Notes under the pieces: model-generated
Told to the model about the DNA's origin: nothing
Seen by the model: the letters and a program-made list of their open reading frames with translations, nothing else
Databases searched by the model: none
In this document: positions 1-6,568 of the stretch, in pieces
Layout: each line of letters begins with the position of its first letter
Numbering within the stretch: the first letter of the stretch is position 1
Origin: an uncultured Acidobacteriota bacterium
GTDB taxonomy: Bacteria; Acidobacteriota; Blastocatellia; Pyrinomonadales; Pyrinomonadaceae
Assembly: GCA_902826385.1 (NCBI GenBank)
Contig: CADEEU010000175.1
Coordinates: 1-7,616 of the forward strand
Direction of reading: 5' to 3'
Length of the DNA: 7,616 bases
Position numbers and translations under genes: made by a program

Positions 1-948
1 AACGTCCTTCTCGTCCTCGTTGATTTGATAGCTGTCCGCGATGGTCATCAGGGCCGTCGTTGAGAAACCGGCGACGGCGAACGTACCTTCCCGCGAGGGA
101 ATCTCGGCGATGACTCCGTTAATGGGAGCAACTACGACGGATTTGTCCCGCTGATCACGCTGGCCGCGAAGTACCGCCGCCTGCTGATCGGCTCGGGACT
201 GGCTGGAATTCACGTTAATTCCGGCGGTATCGACCGCCCGTCTTGCATCGCGGACCGAAACCTGCTGTTGGGCCAGCCTCGCCTGAGAATCCCTGACAGC
301 GATCCGCTGTGATTCCAATCTCGCTTTAGCCGTATCCAAAGAAGCCCTGGCATTCTCGACCCGGTCGCGAGCTTCGTCAAATGATTGCCGAGATATAACT
401 TCGCTTTCCAGTAACTGTTCGTTCCGCTTCAATTCTCGCTGCGCCGCATTCACCTCGACCTGGGCCCGATCCACTTCCGTTTGGGCCGTGATCACTCCCT
501 GGCGTGCGGAGTCTATCGCAACCTGCGACTGGTTCAGCGCCTGCTGGGCCTGAGCGAGATTGTTCTGGGCGGCGGAAACCTGGGACTGCGAAGAGCGAAC
601 ATCGTCCTGAGCTGACTGATAAGCCGCAAGCTGTGCATCGGTTCTCGATTCAAGCTGATTGGGGTCGAGCCGCACAAGCACCTCGCCTTTCTCGACAACG
701 TCACCTTCTTTTTTCGTGATCTCTTCGATCCGGCCCTCCACCTCGCTGGTGAGATTCATGAACTGAATCGGCCGGACTTCGCCGGATGAGGTCACGGTCG
801 ATTTCAGCTCAGGCCTGGATTCGACCTTAACTACCGTTACTTCCGGCGTGTCCTTTCGGGTGGCGAAAATACTCGCGATAATGACGATCAGCAAAAGAGC
901 ACCGATCGATGAACCAATAATTATCTTCTTTTTACGGCTAAGTGCCAT
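1..948 (-). CDS. Efflux transporter periplasmic adaptor subunit (HlyD/MFP family), 3' end outside window
   Basis: The frame is open from an ATG at 948 to the left edge, giving 316 N-terminal residues without the C-terminus. A clear Shine-Dalgarno (AGAGGA on the minus strand, 958-963) sits 9 nt upstream and fixes the start. Residues 4-8 are basic and about 9-28 form one hydrophobic segment, an inner-membrane anchor. Residues about 57-95 are the first half of a biotinyl-lipoyl-like domain (GEVRP, EGRIEEI, EGDVVEKGEVL, LDP). About 96-270 are a Gln/Ala/Arg-rich coiled-coil hairpin. About 271-294 are the second lipoyl half (VVVAPINGVI, EGTF). Members bridge an inner-membrane RND or ABC exporter to a TolC-like outer-membrane channel. 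The partner would lie beyond the left edge, so RND and ABC (MacA-like) types cannot be separated. The hairpin seems long for the family. The gene is divergent from the kinase operon. Confidence 0.9.
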   Translation of the reverse strand, partial: MALSRKKKIIIGSSIGALLLIVIIASIFATRKDTPEVTVVKVESRPELKSTVTSSGEVRPIQFMNLTSEVEGRIEEITKKEGDVVEKGEVLVRLDPNQLESRTDAQLAAYQSAQDDVRSSQSQVSAAQNNLAQAQQALNQSQVAIDSARQGVITAQTEVDRAQVEVNAAQRELKRNEQLLESEVISRQSFDEARDRVENARASLDTAKARLESQRIAVRDSQARLAQQQVSVRDARRAVDTAGINVNSSQSRADQQAAVLRGQRDQRDKSVVVAPINGVIAEIPSREGTFAVAGFSTTALMTIADSYQINEDEKDV

Positions 949-1045
949 ACTGAATTATCCTCTGATGTCGGCGTCGAAAAAATCGGACAAAGTCGCGTGT
1001 TTTTAGATTGATTTCCCGCGTCAAGCCGTTATTACGACACCGCTG

Positions 1046-1063
1046 TTTTTGAAGTTTCAAAAA
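1046..1063. repeat. 18-bp inverted repeat, operator-like, in the divergent intergenic region
   Basis: TTTTTGAA (1046-1053) and TTCAAAAA (1056-1063) are perfect inverted 8-mers separated by GT. The site lies about 100 nt upstream of the adaptor start and about 160 nt upstream of the zinc-ribbon/FHA gene. The short spacer and AT-rich symmetry fit a dimeric regulator site better than an RNA hairpin. No U-tract after a GC stem is present, so it is not a standard terminator. The regulator is unknown and chance occurrence in an AT-rich patch is possible. Confidence 0.4.
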
Positions 1064-1125
1064 AGTGCCTTGCTAAGACAAAAGAGTAACGCTTTGTTGA
1101 TGTTATGTCGATTTTCGAGTGCCGG

Positions 1126-1162
1126 TTGAAGCATTTACGAATTACAAATAAACAGGTACACT
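1126..1162 (+). promoter_or_regulatory. Weak candidate sigma70-like promoter(s) for the kinase/phosphatase operon
   Basis: Two overlapping candidates are visible. One pairs TTGAAG (1126-1131) with TAAACA (1149-1154), 17 nt apart. The other pairs TTTACG (1134-1139) with TACACT (1157-1162), also 17 nt apart, with four of six consensus bases in each box. Either would give a 5' leader of about 55-65 nt before the ATG at 1224. They are the best-spaced matches I found in this gap, but consensus agreement is modest. A small inverted repeat, AGTTC-gttt-GAACT (1169-1182), lies just downstream. Confidence 0.3.
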
Positions 1163-1223
1163 ACACCTAGTTCGTTTGAACTGTTTTGATACGGCTCGGT
1201 TAGAGCCTATCCCTAAAAGAATA

Positions 1224-1817
1224 ATGATCAGATGCCAGACGTGCTCTAAGGATAATCCGGACGAGTCGCGCTTTTGTGATGAATGCGGGACGAAGCTGGA
1301 AACCGTTCCAATAGCGCCCTCAGAATCGAACGGAAATCCATCCGGCAATCTGGCCCGTGCCGAGATCGTGAATTCGGGATCAAAAGCAGCTCAGGTAACG
1401 TCCGTCGGCATTCCTCCCATCATTGAAAAACCTTTTGAATTTCCGGAGCAGGGCGAACAGGTAGAGCCCAGCTCAAGTAAAGGAGCTCACGCGCGCTTGA
1501 TAATCGAACGCGGTGACTCGGCCAATACCGAGTTCCAGCTTTGTACGGAAGAGTCGTACATCGGACGCTGGGACGCCGACAACGGGATTTTCCCGGACGT
1601 CGACCTCGACGCCCATGATCCGGACGCGAAGGTGTCGCGAAAACATGCGAGGATCACCTACCGCGGCAATATTCACATGATCGAAGATCTAGGCTCCACA
1701 AACGGAACCTTCCTGAATCGCGGCCGCAGGCTTTTGCCCGGAAGTCCTCAAGTGTTGACCGAGGGCGATGAGATCATAGTCGGAAAAACATTTCTTCGTT
1801 TTCACATTATTCGTTGA
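1224..1817 (+). CDS. Zinc-ribbon and FHA domain protein (phosphothreonine reader)
   Basis: This 197-residue protein begins with a double-CxxC zinc ribbon (Cys4, Cys7, Cys18, Cys21), followed by a flexible linker (about 26-86) and an FHA domain (about 88-197). FHA hallmarks are Gly114-Arg115, SRKH at 138-141 and DLGSTNGT at 155-162; the Arg, Ser and Asn are the usual phosphothreonine-contacting positions. The frame extends upstream to an ATG at 1176, but I prefer the ATG at 1224 because it directly precedes the zinc ribbon, has a weak purine-rich AAAAGA upstream, and leaves no stray N-terminal tail. No signal peptide or membrane segment is seen, so it should be cytosolic. It has no enzyme domain and probably acts as an adaptor recruited to phosphorylated partners, like small FHA proteins of the GarA type. 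It is the first gene of the operon, 18 nt before the kinase, and closely resembles the kinase C-terminal module. Confidence 0.9.
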   Translation: MIRCQTCSKDNPDESRFCDECGTKLETVPIAPSESNGNPSGNLARAEIVNSGSKAAQVTSVGIPPIIEKPFEFPEQGEQVEPSSSKGAHARLIIERGDSANTEFQLCTEESYIGRWDADNGIFPDVDLDAHDPDAKVSRKHARITYRGNIHMIEDLGSTNGTFLNRGRRLLPGSPQVLTEGDEIIVGKTFLRFHIIR

Positions 1818-1835
1818 TCGAGGTTCATAACTGCA

Positions 1836-4100
1836 TTGGACGCAAACAATTCCACAATCTGTCATGAGTGCGGCTCGTCGGTAGCAGAGGCTGAAGCGTT
1901 CTGTCCCTATTGCGGTATTAGCCTACACGCCGCTGAGCCGTTTCCCGAGGTTGACGAATCGATGGAGAGTACCATCATGATGCCGATGCCGGCCGCGGAT
2001 GCGCCTGTCGAAGAAAAAGCCGTCGATTCAAATCCGACGGATGAAAGCTCTTCAGATCTCCCGTCGCCATCAGGTAGCCTGGATGCCGTTTCCGAAGAGT
2101 TGTCGAATTTCGACGACATTCCCGAACCTGCGATATTGTCTGACTTCAGCAGGACCGAAGGCAGCATACCGACCTCGACCTCGGAATATTCGGCGGAAGA
2201 GATAGTGCAGGAGATCGAGCCTGAAGCCCTGGCCGATGAGCAGCCGGCGCTGAACGAACCGGAATCAAAGATAAAATCGCCGGTGGATTCGACGCCGCCC
2301 GAGATCATTGCCGTGGAAGCTGAAGATGTCCAGTCTCTTGCGGTCGAGTCGGAACCCTTACTTGAAGAGCGTTTAGAGCCGGCAGATGAGGAAAAATCTA
2401 GAATGGCAGCCGCGGCCGGTGACCATCCGCCGCACGAAACGCCGCAACCGCCGGCCAACGTAGAAAGTATCAGTAAGCCGCTCGACGACCTGAGCCCTTA
2501 CGACAGCTATCAGTCACAGTCGATGTTCGATTCAGTTCGGATAATGGAGCCGGGTGGTGCCGAAAGGACGGATTTTGCCGAAACTCAAATCCATCCGGAC
2601 AGTGCACGTCTAGGCCAGCCAAAGTTAGACTCTACGGACTCCGCTCCTCCGGTATCGGCCGAAGTGGTTTCCTCGACCTCTCACAACATCGGGATCGTCG
2701 ACACGGACGGAAAGAAAACCGCAAAACTCAAACCACTCTCCGAAGGAACGATCCTGAACGGACGGTACGAGATAATCCGCAAGATCGGCGGAGGCGGCAT
2801 GGGCGCCGTTTATCTTGCGAGTGACAATAACCTTGGCGGCGTGCTTCGGGCGGTCAAAGAAATGGTGCAGACGCACATCGAGGAAGAACAGCAGGAGAAA
2901 GCGATCAACGACTTCAAACGTGAATCGATGATCCTGTCCTCGCTCGATCACGTATCGATCCCGACCATCTACGATTATTTCTACGACGAGAAAGAAAGCC
3001 GCTTTTACCTTGTAATGAAGTACATTTCGGGCGGCGATCTTTCCGCCCGGCTGCGTTCCGCTCCTGAAGGCCGGATCGACGAAAAGAGCGTCTGCGAATG
3101 GGCGGTCCAAATCATCGATGTTCTGGACTATCTGCATAATCAGCCCTCGACCATAGTCTATCGCGATCTAAAACCGTCGAACATAATGATCGACGGCAAT
3201 TCAGGACGCGCAATGTTGATCGATTTCGGCATCGCTCGGTCCATCAGTCAAAAAGAAGAAAAAGGTGTCACCGCGGTCGGCACGATGGGCTACGCTCCGC
3301 CAGAACTGTTCAGCGGAAATGTCGAACCGAGATCTGACATTTATAGCCTTGGCTCGACGATGTTCCATTTGCTGACCGGGGCCGATCCGCAGAGCAATCC
3401 TCTGTTGATCTTCGATTTTCAAAAAAATCCGCGGCCGCGCCAGATCAATCCTCAGTTGTCGGATCAGGTTGAGCGGCTGATCATGAAGGCGGTTCAATAC
3501 AACGCCGACGAGCGATTCAAGTCTGCCGCCGAGATGCGCAATGTACTTGATGAGCACCTGATAAAGTTAAAAGGCGGCATCGTCACTTACGGCGTCAGCG
3601 AAGTTCCGGCTTCTGTGAGCCTGGCGAACCAGAGCGTTTTTTGCGGCTTTTGCGGTCAACGCATCGTTGCAACCGATATGTTCTGCGCTTTTTGCGGAGC
3701 GAAACAGCCGATCGCACAGCATGGCGTTCATGCTGAGATCTATTCTCAGGCGGCGTGGACGGCAAAGCTGGTAATCGAGGGCACAAGCGAATTGGCTGCT
3801 CCGGCGTTCTCGCTGCAAAAAGACGATAACCTGCTTGGCCGGCGTGACCCGATGTCCAACATATTTCCCGAAGTCGATCTTTCGAAATACGACCCGCAGA
3901 CAAAGATCTCGCGTCGGCACGCGCGCATTTGGCGAGATGGAAATAACTTCCTTGTAGAAGACCTTGGCTCTTCCAACGGCACGGTACTTTCCCGCTCTGC
4001 GGCGGAATCATTCAGGCTTCCGCCGAAACAACCGCAGGTCCTGTCGGCGGGAGACCGGCTTCGGCTTGGTGACGCGACGCTTCATTTTATCATTGGCTAA
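1836..4100 (+). CDS. Hanks-type Ser/Thr protein kinase with two zinc ribbons and a C-terminal FHA domain
   Basis: The 754-residue protein has, in order: zinc ribbon 1 (Cys9, 12, 23, 26); a long acidic Pro/Ser/Glu-rich, probably disordered linker (about 30-300); a kinase domain (about 311-575); zinc ribbon 2 (Cys603, 606, 617, 620); and an FHA domain (about 643-754). Kinase hallmarks are the P-loop GGGGMGAVY (318-326), Lys341 in AVKE, helix-C Glu363, YRDLKPSN with catalytic Asp444 and Asn449, Asp463 in DFG, APPE (487-490) and Asp501. All catalytic residues are present, so it should be active. The catalytic loop reads YRD instead of HRD. FHA hallmarks are Gly668-Arg669, SRRH (692-695) and DLGSSNGT (709-716). 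Unlike PknB-type kinases it has no transmembrane helix, so it is probably cytosolic. The start is TTG at 1836: an in-frame stop lies at 1815 and no ATG or GTG intervenes. GAGG at 1820-1823 is a possible, rather distant Shine-Dalgarno. Thr479 and Thr483 in the activation loop are candidate autophosphorylation sites. Confidence 0.95.
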   Translation: MDANNSTICHECGSSVAEAEAFCPYCGISLHAAEPFPEVDESMESTIMMPMPAADAPVEEKAVDSNPTDESSSDLPSPSGSLDAVSEELSNFDDIPEPAILSDFSRTEGSIPTSTSEYSAEEIVQEIEPEALADEQPALNEPESKIKSPVDSTPPEIIAVEAEDVQSLAVESEPLLEERLEPADEEKSRMAAAAGDHPPHETPQPPANVESISKPLDDLSPYDSYQSQSMFDSVRIMEPGGAERTDFAETQIHPDSARLGQPKLDSTDSAPPVSAEVVSSTSHNIGIVDTDGKKTAKLKPLSEGTILNGRYEIIRKIGGGGMGAVYLASDNNLGGVLRAVKEMVQTHIEEEQQEKAINDFKRESMILSSLDHVSIPTIYDYFYDEKESRFYLVMKYISGGDLSARLRSAPEGRIDEKSVCEWAVQIIDVLDYLHNQPSTIVYRDLKPSNIMIDGNSGRAMLIDFGIARSISQKEEKGVTAVGTMGYAPPELFSGNVEPRSDIYSLGSTMFHLLTGADPQSNPLLIFDFQKNPRPRQINPQLSDQVERLIMKAVQYNADERFKSAAEMRNVLDEHLIKLKGGIVTYGVSEVPASVSLANQSVFCGFCGQRIVATDMFCAFCGAKQPIAQHGVHAEIYSQAAWTAKLVIEGTSELAAPAFSLQKDDNLLGRRDPMSNIFPEVDLSKYDPQTKISRRHARIWRDGNNFLVEDLGSSNGTVLSRSAAESFRLPPKQPQVLSAGDRLRLGDATLHFIIG

Positions 4101-4111
4101 ATCGGCGAAAT

Positions 4112-4618
4112 ATGACTTCACAGGCGGGCACTGCGGTTACCAGAACGACCAGAAATCCCCAGATAATTGTTAATTTCGAACCGGAGCGAGTTGCGGCGCC
4201 GTTCTTTCTTCGCTGCGGTGCGGCGTTAATCGACTACATACTTGTTCTTATTGCTCCGGTCGCAATGATGCTGCTTGGCCGCTACTTTGGGAATGACGGT
4301 GCCCGGTTAGTTGGCGGAAGTCTTAACGACACCGGGTGGCTGATAGCGGTGCTGGTCGGTTCGGCTAATTTTATTCTCTTGCCAATTTTTAGCGGCCAGT
4401 CGATCGGCAAGGCCGTCGCGGGTATTAAGGTCGTCGGTATTGATGGAAACCAGGCCGGGCCGACCAGAATAGTCCTTCGCCAACTGCTCGGTTACGGCTT
4501 AACACTGGGAAGCCTCGGGCTAGGTTTTCTTTTTTCGGTTATCAACCGCTCGGGAAGATCGCTTCACGACTATTTGTTCGGAACCGTTGTCATTTTTGCC
4601 CAGAGGAAGTACAAATAA
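4112..4618 (+). CDS. RDD family integral membrane protein
   Basis: The protein has 168 residues. An N-terminal polar tail (about 1-33) precedes three hydrophobic segments, about 36-57, 75-93 and 126-144. RDD-family signatures are visible: Arg34 and Asp41 around the first helix, the GQSIGKAVAGIKVV segment (95-108) followed by DG, Arg123 before the last helix, and LHD (151-153) followed by a GT-containing strand. The start ATG is 11 nt after the kinase stop and GGCGAAA lies just upstream. RDD proteins are small membrane proteins without one agreed function; some are linked to ion transport and many are fused or adjacent to signalling or zinc-ribbon domains. It is the only membrane protein of the operon and lies between kinase and phosphatase. 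It may therefore be a membrane anchor or a phosphorylation target of the system, which is inference. The Thr/Arg-rich N-terminal tail could carry phosphosites. Confidence 0.9.
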   Translation: MTSQAGTAVTRTTRNPQIIVNFEPERVAAPFFLRCGAALIDYILVLIAPVAMMLLGRYFGNDGARLVGGSLNDTGWLIAVLVGSANFILLPIFSGQSIGKAVAGIKVVGIDGNQAGPTRIVLRQLLGYGLTLGSLGLGFLFSVINRSGRSLHDYLFGTVVIFAQRKYK

Positions 4619-4627
4619 AGTTTCGGT

Positions 4628-6283
4628 ATGCCCCAGTTGATCTTCAAAAACGCGGATCAGATCGCTGAAATTGTGCCTCTTTCGCGACTTCGAACCACGA
4701 TCGGCCGCTCGGCCCGAAGCGACGTTTGTATACCCGATGCGTTTGCGTCAAGGCTTCATGCAGAGGTCCGCAAAGAGGGAGACGGTTACTGGCTTCAGGA
4801 TCTTGGCTCTGCTAACGGAACCCGCTATAACGGCTCGGCCGTCAAATCTTCGATACCCCTAACATCCGGCGGCGAGATCCAGATCGGTGAAACGACCATT
4901 GTTTTCGATGATGAAAAGCCCGCAAGCTTATCGTCGGCCACGCTGATCGCAGACGGTACCGAAGCTCTGGACCCATCGAAAACAATTTCATTTCAGCATC
5001 GGCGAATTCCGACAACCGAGCTTTTGCAGGGACAGTTTTCGTCTCGCACGGAGTTGCTCGGCCTTATCAGCAAGGTAGGCGTTGCTCTGCTTTCTGCAAG
5101 CGGATTGGATGAAACGCTGAACCAGGTGGCGTCCTTGGTATTCGAAGCCGTCCCTGCCGAACGCTGCGTGATAATGCTTCGTGACGAGGACAATCCCGGT
5201 GCAATGAGCATCAGGGTCGCCCGAATTCGCGGCAAGGAAGAGATAATCGAAGAAGTTCGCGTTAGCCGCACCGTGATGGATGAGGTGCTCAAAAACGGCA
5301 AATCGGTACTTACTGCCGACGCACAGCACGATCCTCGATTCGCAAGCCAGACGATAGCCTTGTCCGGTATTCGCTCTGTACTGGCCGTGCCGCTTAGCGT
5401 TGACGAACGGAATATCTTCGGCCTGATCTACGCGGATTCACCGACGTATGAGGCAACTTTCTCAGAGGAGCATCTCAACATTCTGACCACGCTGGCTTCC
5501 GTCGCGTCTATTCGTGTTGAGAACGCAACGCTGTTGGAAGAACGGCTTGAACGTGAGCGGATGGAAAGGGAACTTGAGCTTGCGACCGAGATCCAGCAGC
5601 GTTTTCAACCGTCCGGGCCGCCCGAATTGCCCGGATACGAGTTTCAGGGAATTTCGTTTTCGTGTTACGAGATCGGCGGCGATTATTACGATTTTATCGA
5701 ACGTGACGACGGCAGAATGCTGATCGCACTCGGCGACGTGTCGGGTAAGGGAACGGCGGCGGCACTTCTCATGTCCAGCCTTCACGCCGCAATCCACGCG
5801 CAGGTTTCCGCTAAAAGTTCACTGCTTGAAACGGTCACTTCGGTAAATCGATACCTGGCGGAAAACACGCCGGCAAATCGTTTCGTCACGCTGTTTGCCG
5901 CCGAGCTTGATCCATCGAATGGTTCGCTAAAATACATCAACGCCGGTCACAACCCTCCTCTTATCGGTCGCGTCGGCGGTGCGATCGAACAATTGTCGTC
6001 CGGCGGGTTCCCATTGGGCATCATGCCGACGGCCGAATTCGAAATGGGTGAAATGCTGTTGCAGCCCGGCGAATCGCTGGTGATTTACTCCGATGGTGTT
6101 TCCGAAGCAAATAACCTTAACGGCGACGAGTTCGGCCTGGAACGCTTGTCGACGGTTATTAAGAACAATCTGCAGGCATCCGCGGCGGGGCTTCGGGACA
6201 AGGTAGAATCGTCACTGTCGGCCTTCACTCAAACTGCTCCTGCCAATGACGACATTACTTTGGTAATCGTTAAGCGCGTTTAG
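4628..6283 (+). CDS. FHA-GAF-SpoIIE/PP2C-type protein phosphatase (RsbU-like catalytic domain)
   Basis: The 551-residue protein starts with an FHA domain (about 1-95; Gly26-Arg27, SRLH 41-44, DLGSANGT 58-65). A linker (about 96-138) leads to a GAF domain (about 140-300; GIRSVLAVPL 247-256, GLIYAD 265-270). A charged helix (about 302-325, ending EIQQRFQP) then joins a PPM-type SpoIIE phosphatase domain (about 335-551). Metal-binding motifs of that family are present: GGDYYD (350-355), GDVSGKG (369-375), SDG (488-490) and DDITLV (541-546), so it should be a Mn/Mg-dependent Ser/Thr phosphatase. The helix before the catalytic domain matches the regulatory switch segment of RsbU-like enzymes, so GAF ligand binding could gate activity; the ligand is unknown. 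No membrane segment is seen. The ATG is 9 nt after the RDD stop, with AAAG as a weak ribosome site. Operon position suggests it opposes the kinase, although RsbU-type enzymes often dephosphorylate STAS anti-anti-sigma proteins, none of which is encoded here. Confidence 0.95.
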   Translation: MPQLIFKNADQIAEIVPLSRLRTTIGRSARSDVCIPDAFASRLHAEVRKEGDGYWLQDLGSANGTRYNGSAVKSSIPLTSGGEIQIGETTIVFDDEKPASLSSATLIADGTEALDPSKTISFQHRRIPTTELLQGQFSSRTELLGLISKVGVALLSASGLDETLNQVASLVFEAVPAERCVIMLRDEDNPGAMSIRVARIRGKEEIIEEVRVSRTVMDEVLKNGKSVLTADAQHDPRFASQTIALSGIRSVLAVPLSVDERNIFGLIYADSPTYEATFSEEHLNILTTLASVASIRVENATLLEERLERERMERELELATEIQQRFQPSGPPELPGYEFQGISFSCYEIGGDYYDFIERDDGRMLIALGDVSGKGTAAALLMSSLHAAIHAQVSAKSSLLETVTSVNRYLAENTPANRFVTLFAAELDPSNGSLKYINAGHNPPLIGRVGGAIEQLSSGGFPLGIMPTAEFEMGEMLLQPGESLVIYSDGVSEANNLNGDEFGLERLSTVIKNNLQASAAGLRDKVESSLSAFTQTAPANDDITLVIVKRV

Positions 6284-6314
6284 TTTCCAGCCAGCTTTTT
6301 ATAAAGTCACGCTT

Positions 6315-6546
6315 TTGCCCTTATCAGCGTCGCCTCCGCATTTTTTCGCAGTGTGCTTGCGAGCATGTGGTCCATTAAAACACCCCGCGTGCGGCCAAAG
6401 CTTTGACTCGACGACCTACATTAAAAGCAAAAGACAGCGATGCGAACGATGGGCCGAATGTGAATATTACGCAATGCGATCTGGAACGCGGAATTCAGCT
6501 CAACTCCAGTTCTCAAACTTACGTGGTCACGCCATTCGCGCCGGCA
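6315..6546 (+). pseudogene. Probable frameshifted remnant of a small secreted-protein-like gene
   Basis: Two plus-strand frames carry protein-like pieces that fit end to end. In the frame of 6408-6440 the peptide STTYIKSKRQR is encoded; from about 6442 the next frame encodes GPNVNITQCDL (6451-6483) and then IQLNSSSQTYVVTPF (6493-6537). From memory, small exported acidobacterial proteins of unknown function carry a TTYIKG-x-RQR motif followed shortly by an ITQCDL-x-x-TIQIN-x-x-x-KTYxVxPF stretch, so a one-base frameshift near 6441-6450 would explain the split. The 5' end is unclear: the first frame opens with a TTG at 6315 without a convincing signal peptide. The 3' end merges into the promoter of the sensor gene. 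The family assignment is recalled, not checked, and a non-coding spacer is the alternative. This remnant accounts for most of the 343-nt gap 6284-6626; I see no clear terminator after the phosphatase. Confidence 0.4.
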
Positions 6547-6568
6547 ACAATAGTGTTTAGTATTGTTG
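6545..6568. repeat. Perfect 8-bp inverted repeat overlapping the -35 box of the sensor gene promoter
   Basis: CAACAATA (6545-6552) and TATTGTTG (6561-6568) are exact reverse complements around an 8-nt centre. The right arm includes the first three bases of the candidate -35 hexamer at 6566-6571. That placement is typical of a repressor operator, or of an activator site abutting the polymerase. The arms are AT-rich and no U-tract follows, so it is not a classical terminator for the upstream operon. Confidence 0.45.

Noticed and set aside
504..719. Small plus-strand frame opposite the adaptor gene
   Set aside because: It is antisense to the coiled-coil region, which is clearly coding on the minus strand, and its peptide resembles no domain.
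1176..1223. Upstream ATG extending the zinc-ribbon/FHA protein by 16 residues
   Set aside because: The extension is not domain-like and would put a tail before a zinc ribbon that normally starts at the N-terminus. The ATG at 1224 has an adjacent purine stretch.
1907..2458. 183-residue minus-strand open frame
   Set aside because: It lies antisense to the low-complexity acidic linker of the kinase gene. Its Ser/Ala/Gly-rich translation has no domain and is what the complement of Glu/Asp/Pro/Ser codons produces.
2625..3137. 170-residue minus-strand open frame across the kinase domain
   Set aside because: The plus strand encodes an intact kinase with all motifs; the antisense product has no recognisable motif or ribosome site.
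1224..6283. Type VI secretion post-translational regulatory locus (PpkA/PppA/Fha)
   Set aside because: No Tss component is present, the phosphatase is SpoIIE-type with GAF rather than a small PppA, and the kinase has no membrane or periplasmic domain.
6284..6330. Rho-independent terminator after the phosphatase gene
   Set aside because: There is a T-run at 6296-6300 but no stable GC stem directly before it; only a 4-bp AT stem can be drawn.
6343..6360. Small hairpin TCGCA-n7-TGCGA in the gap
   Set aside because: The stem is only 5 bp and the T-run precedes it, so it is neither a terminator nor a convincing RNA element.
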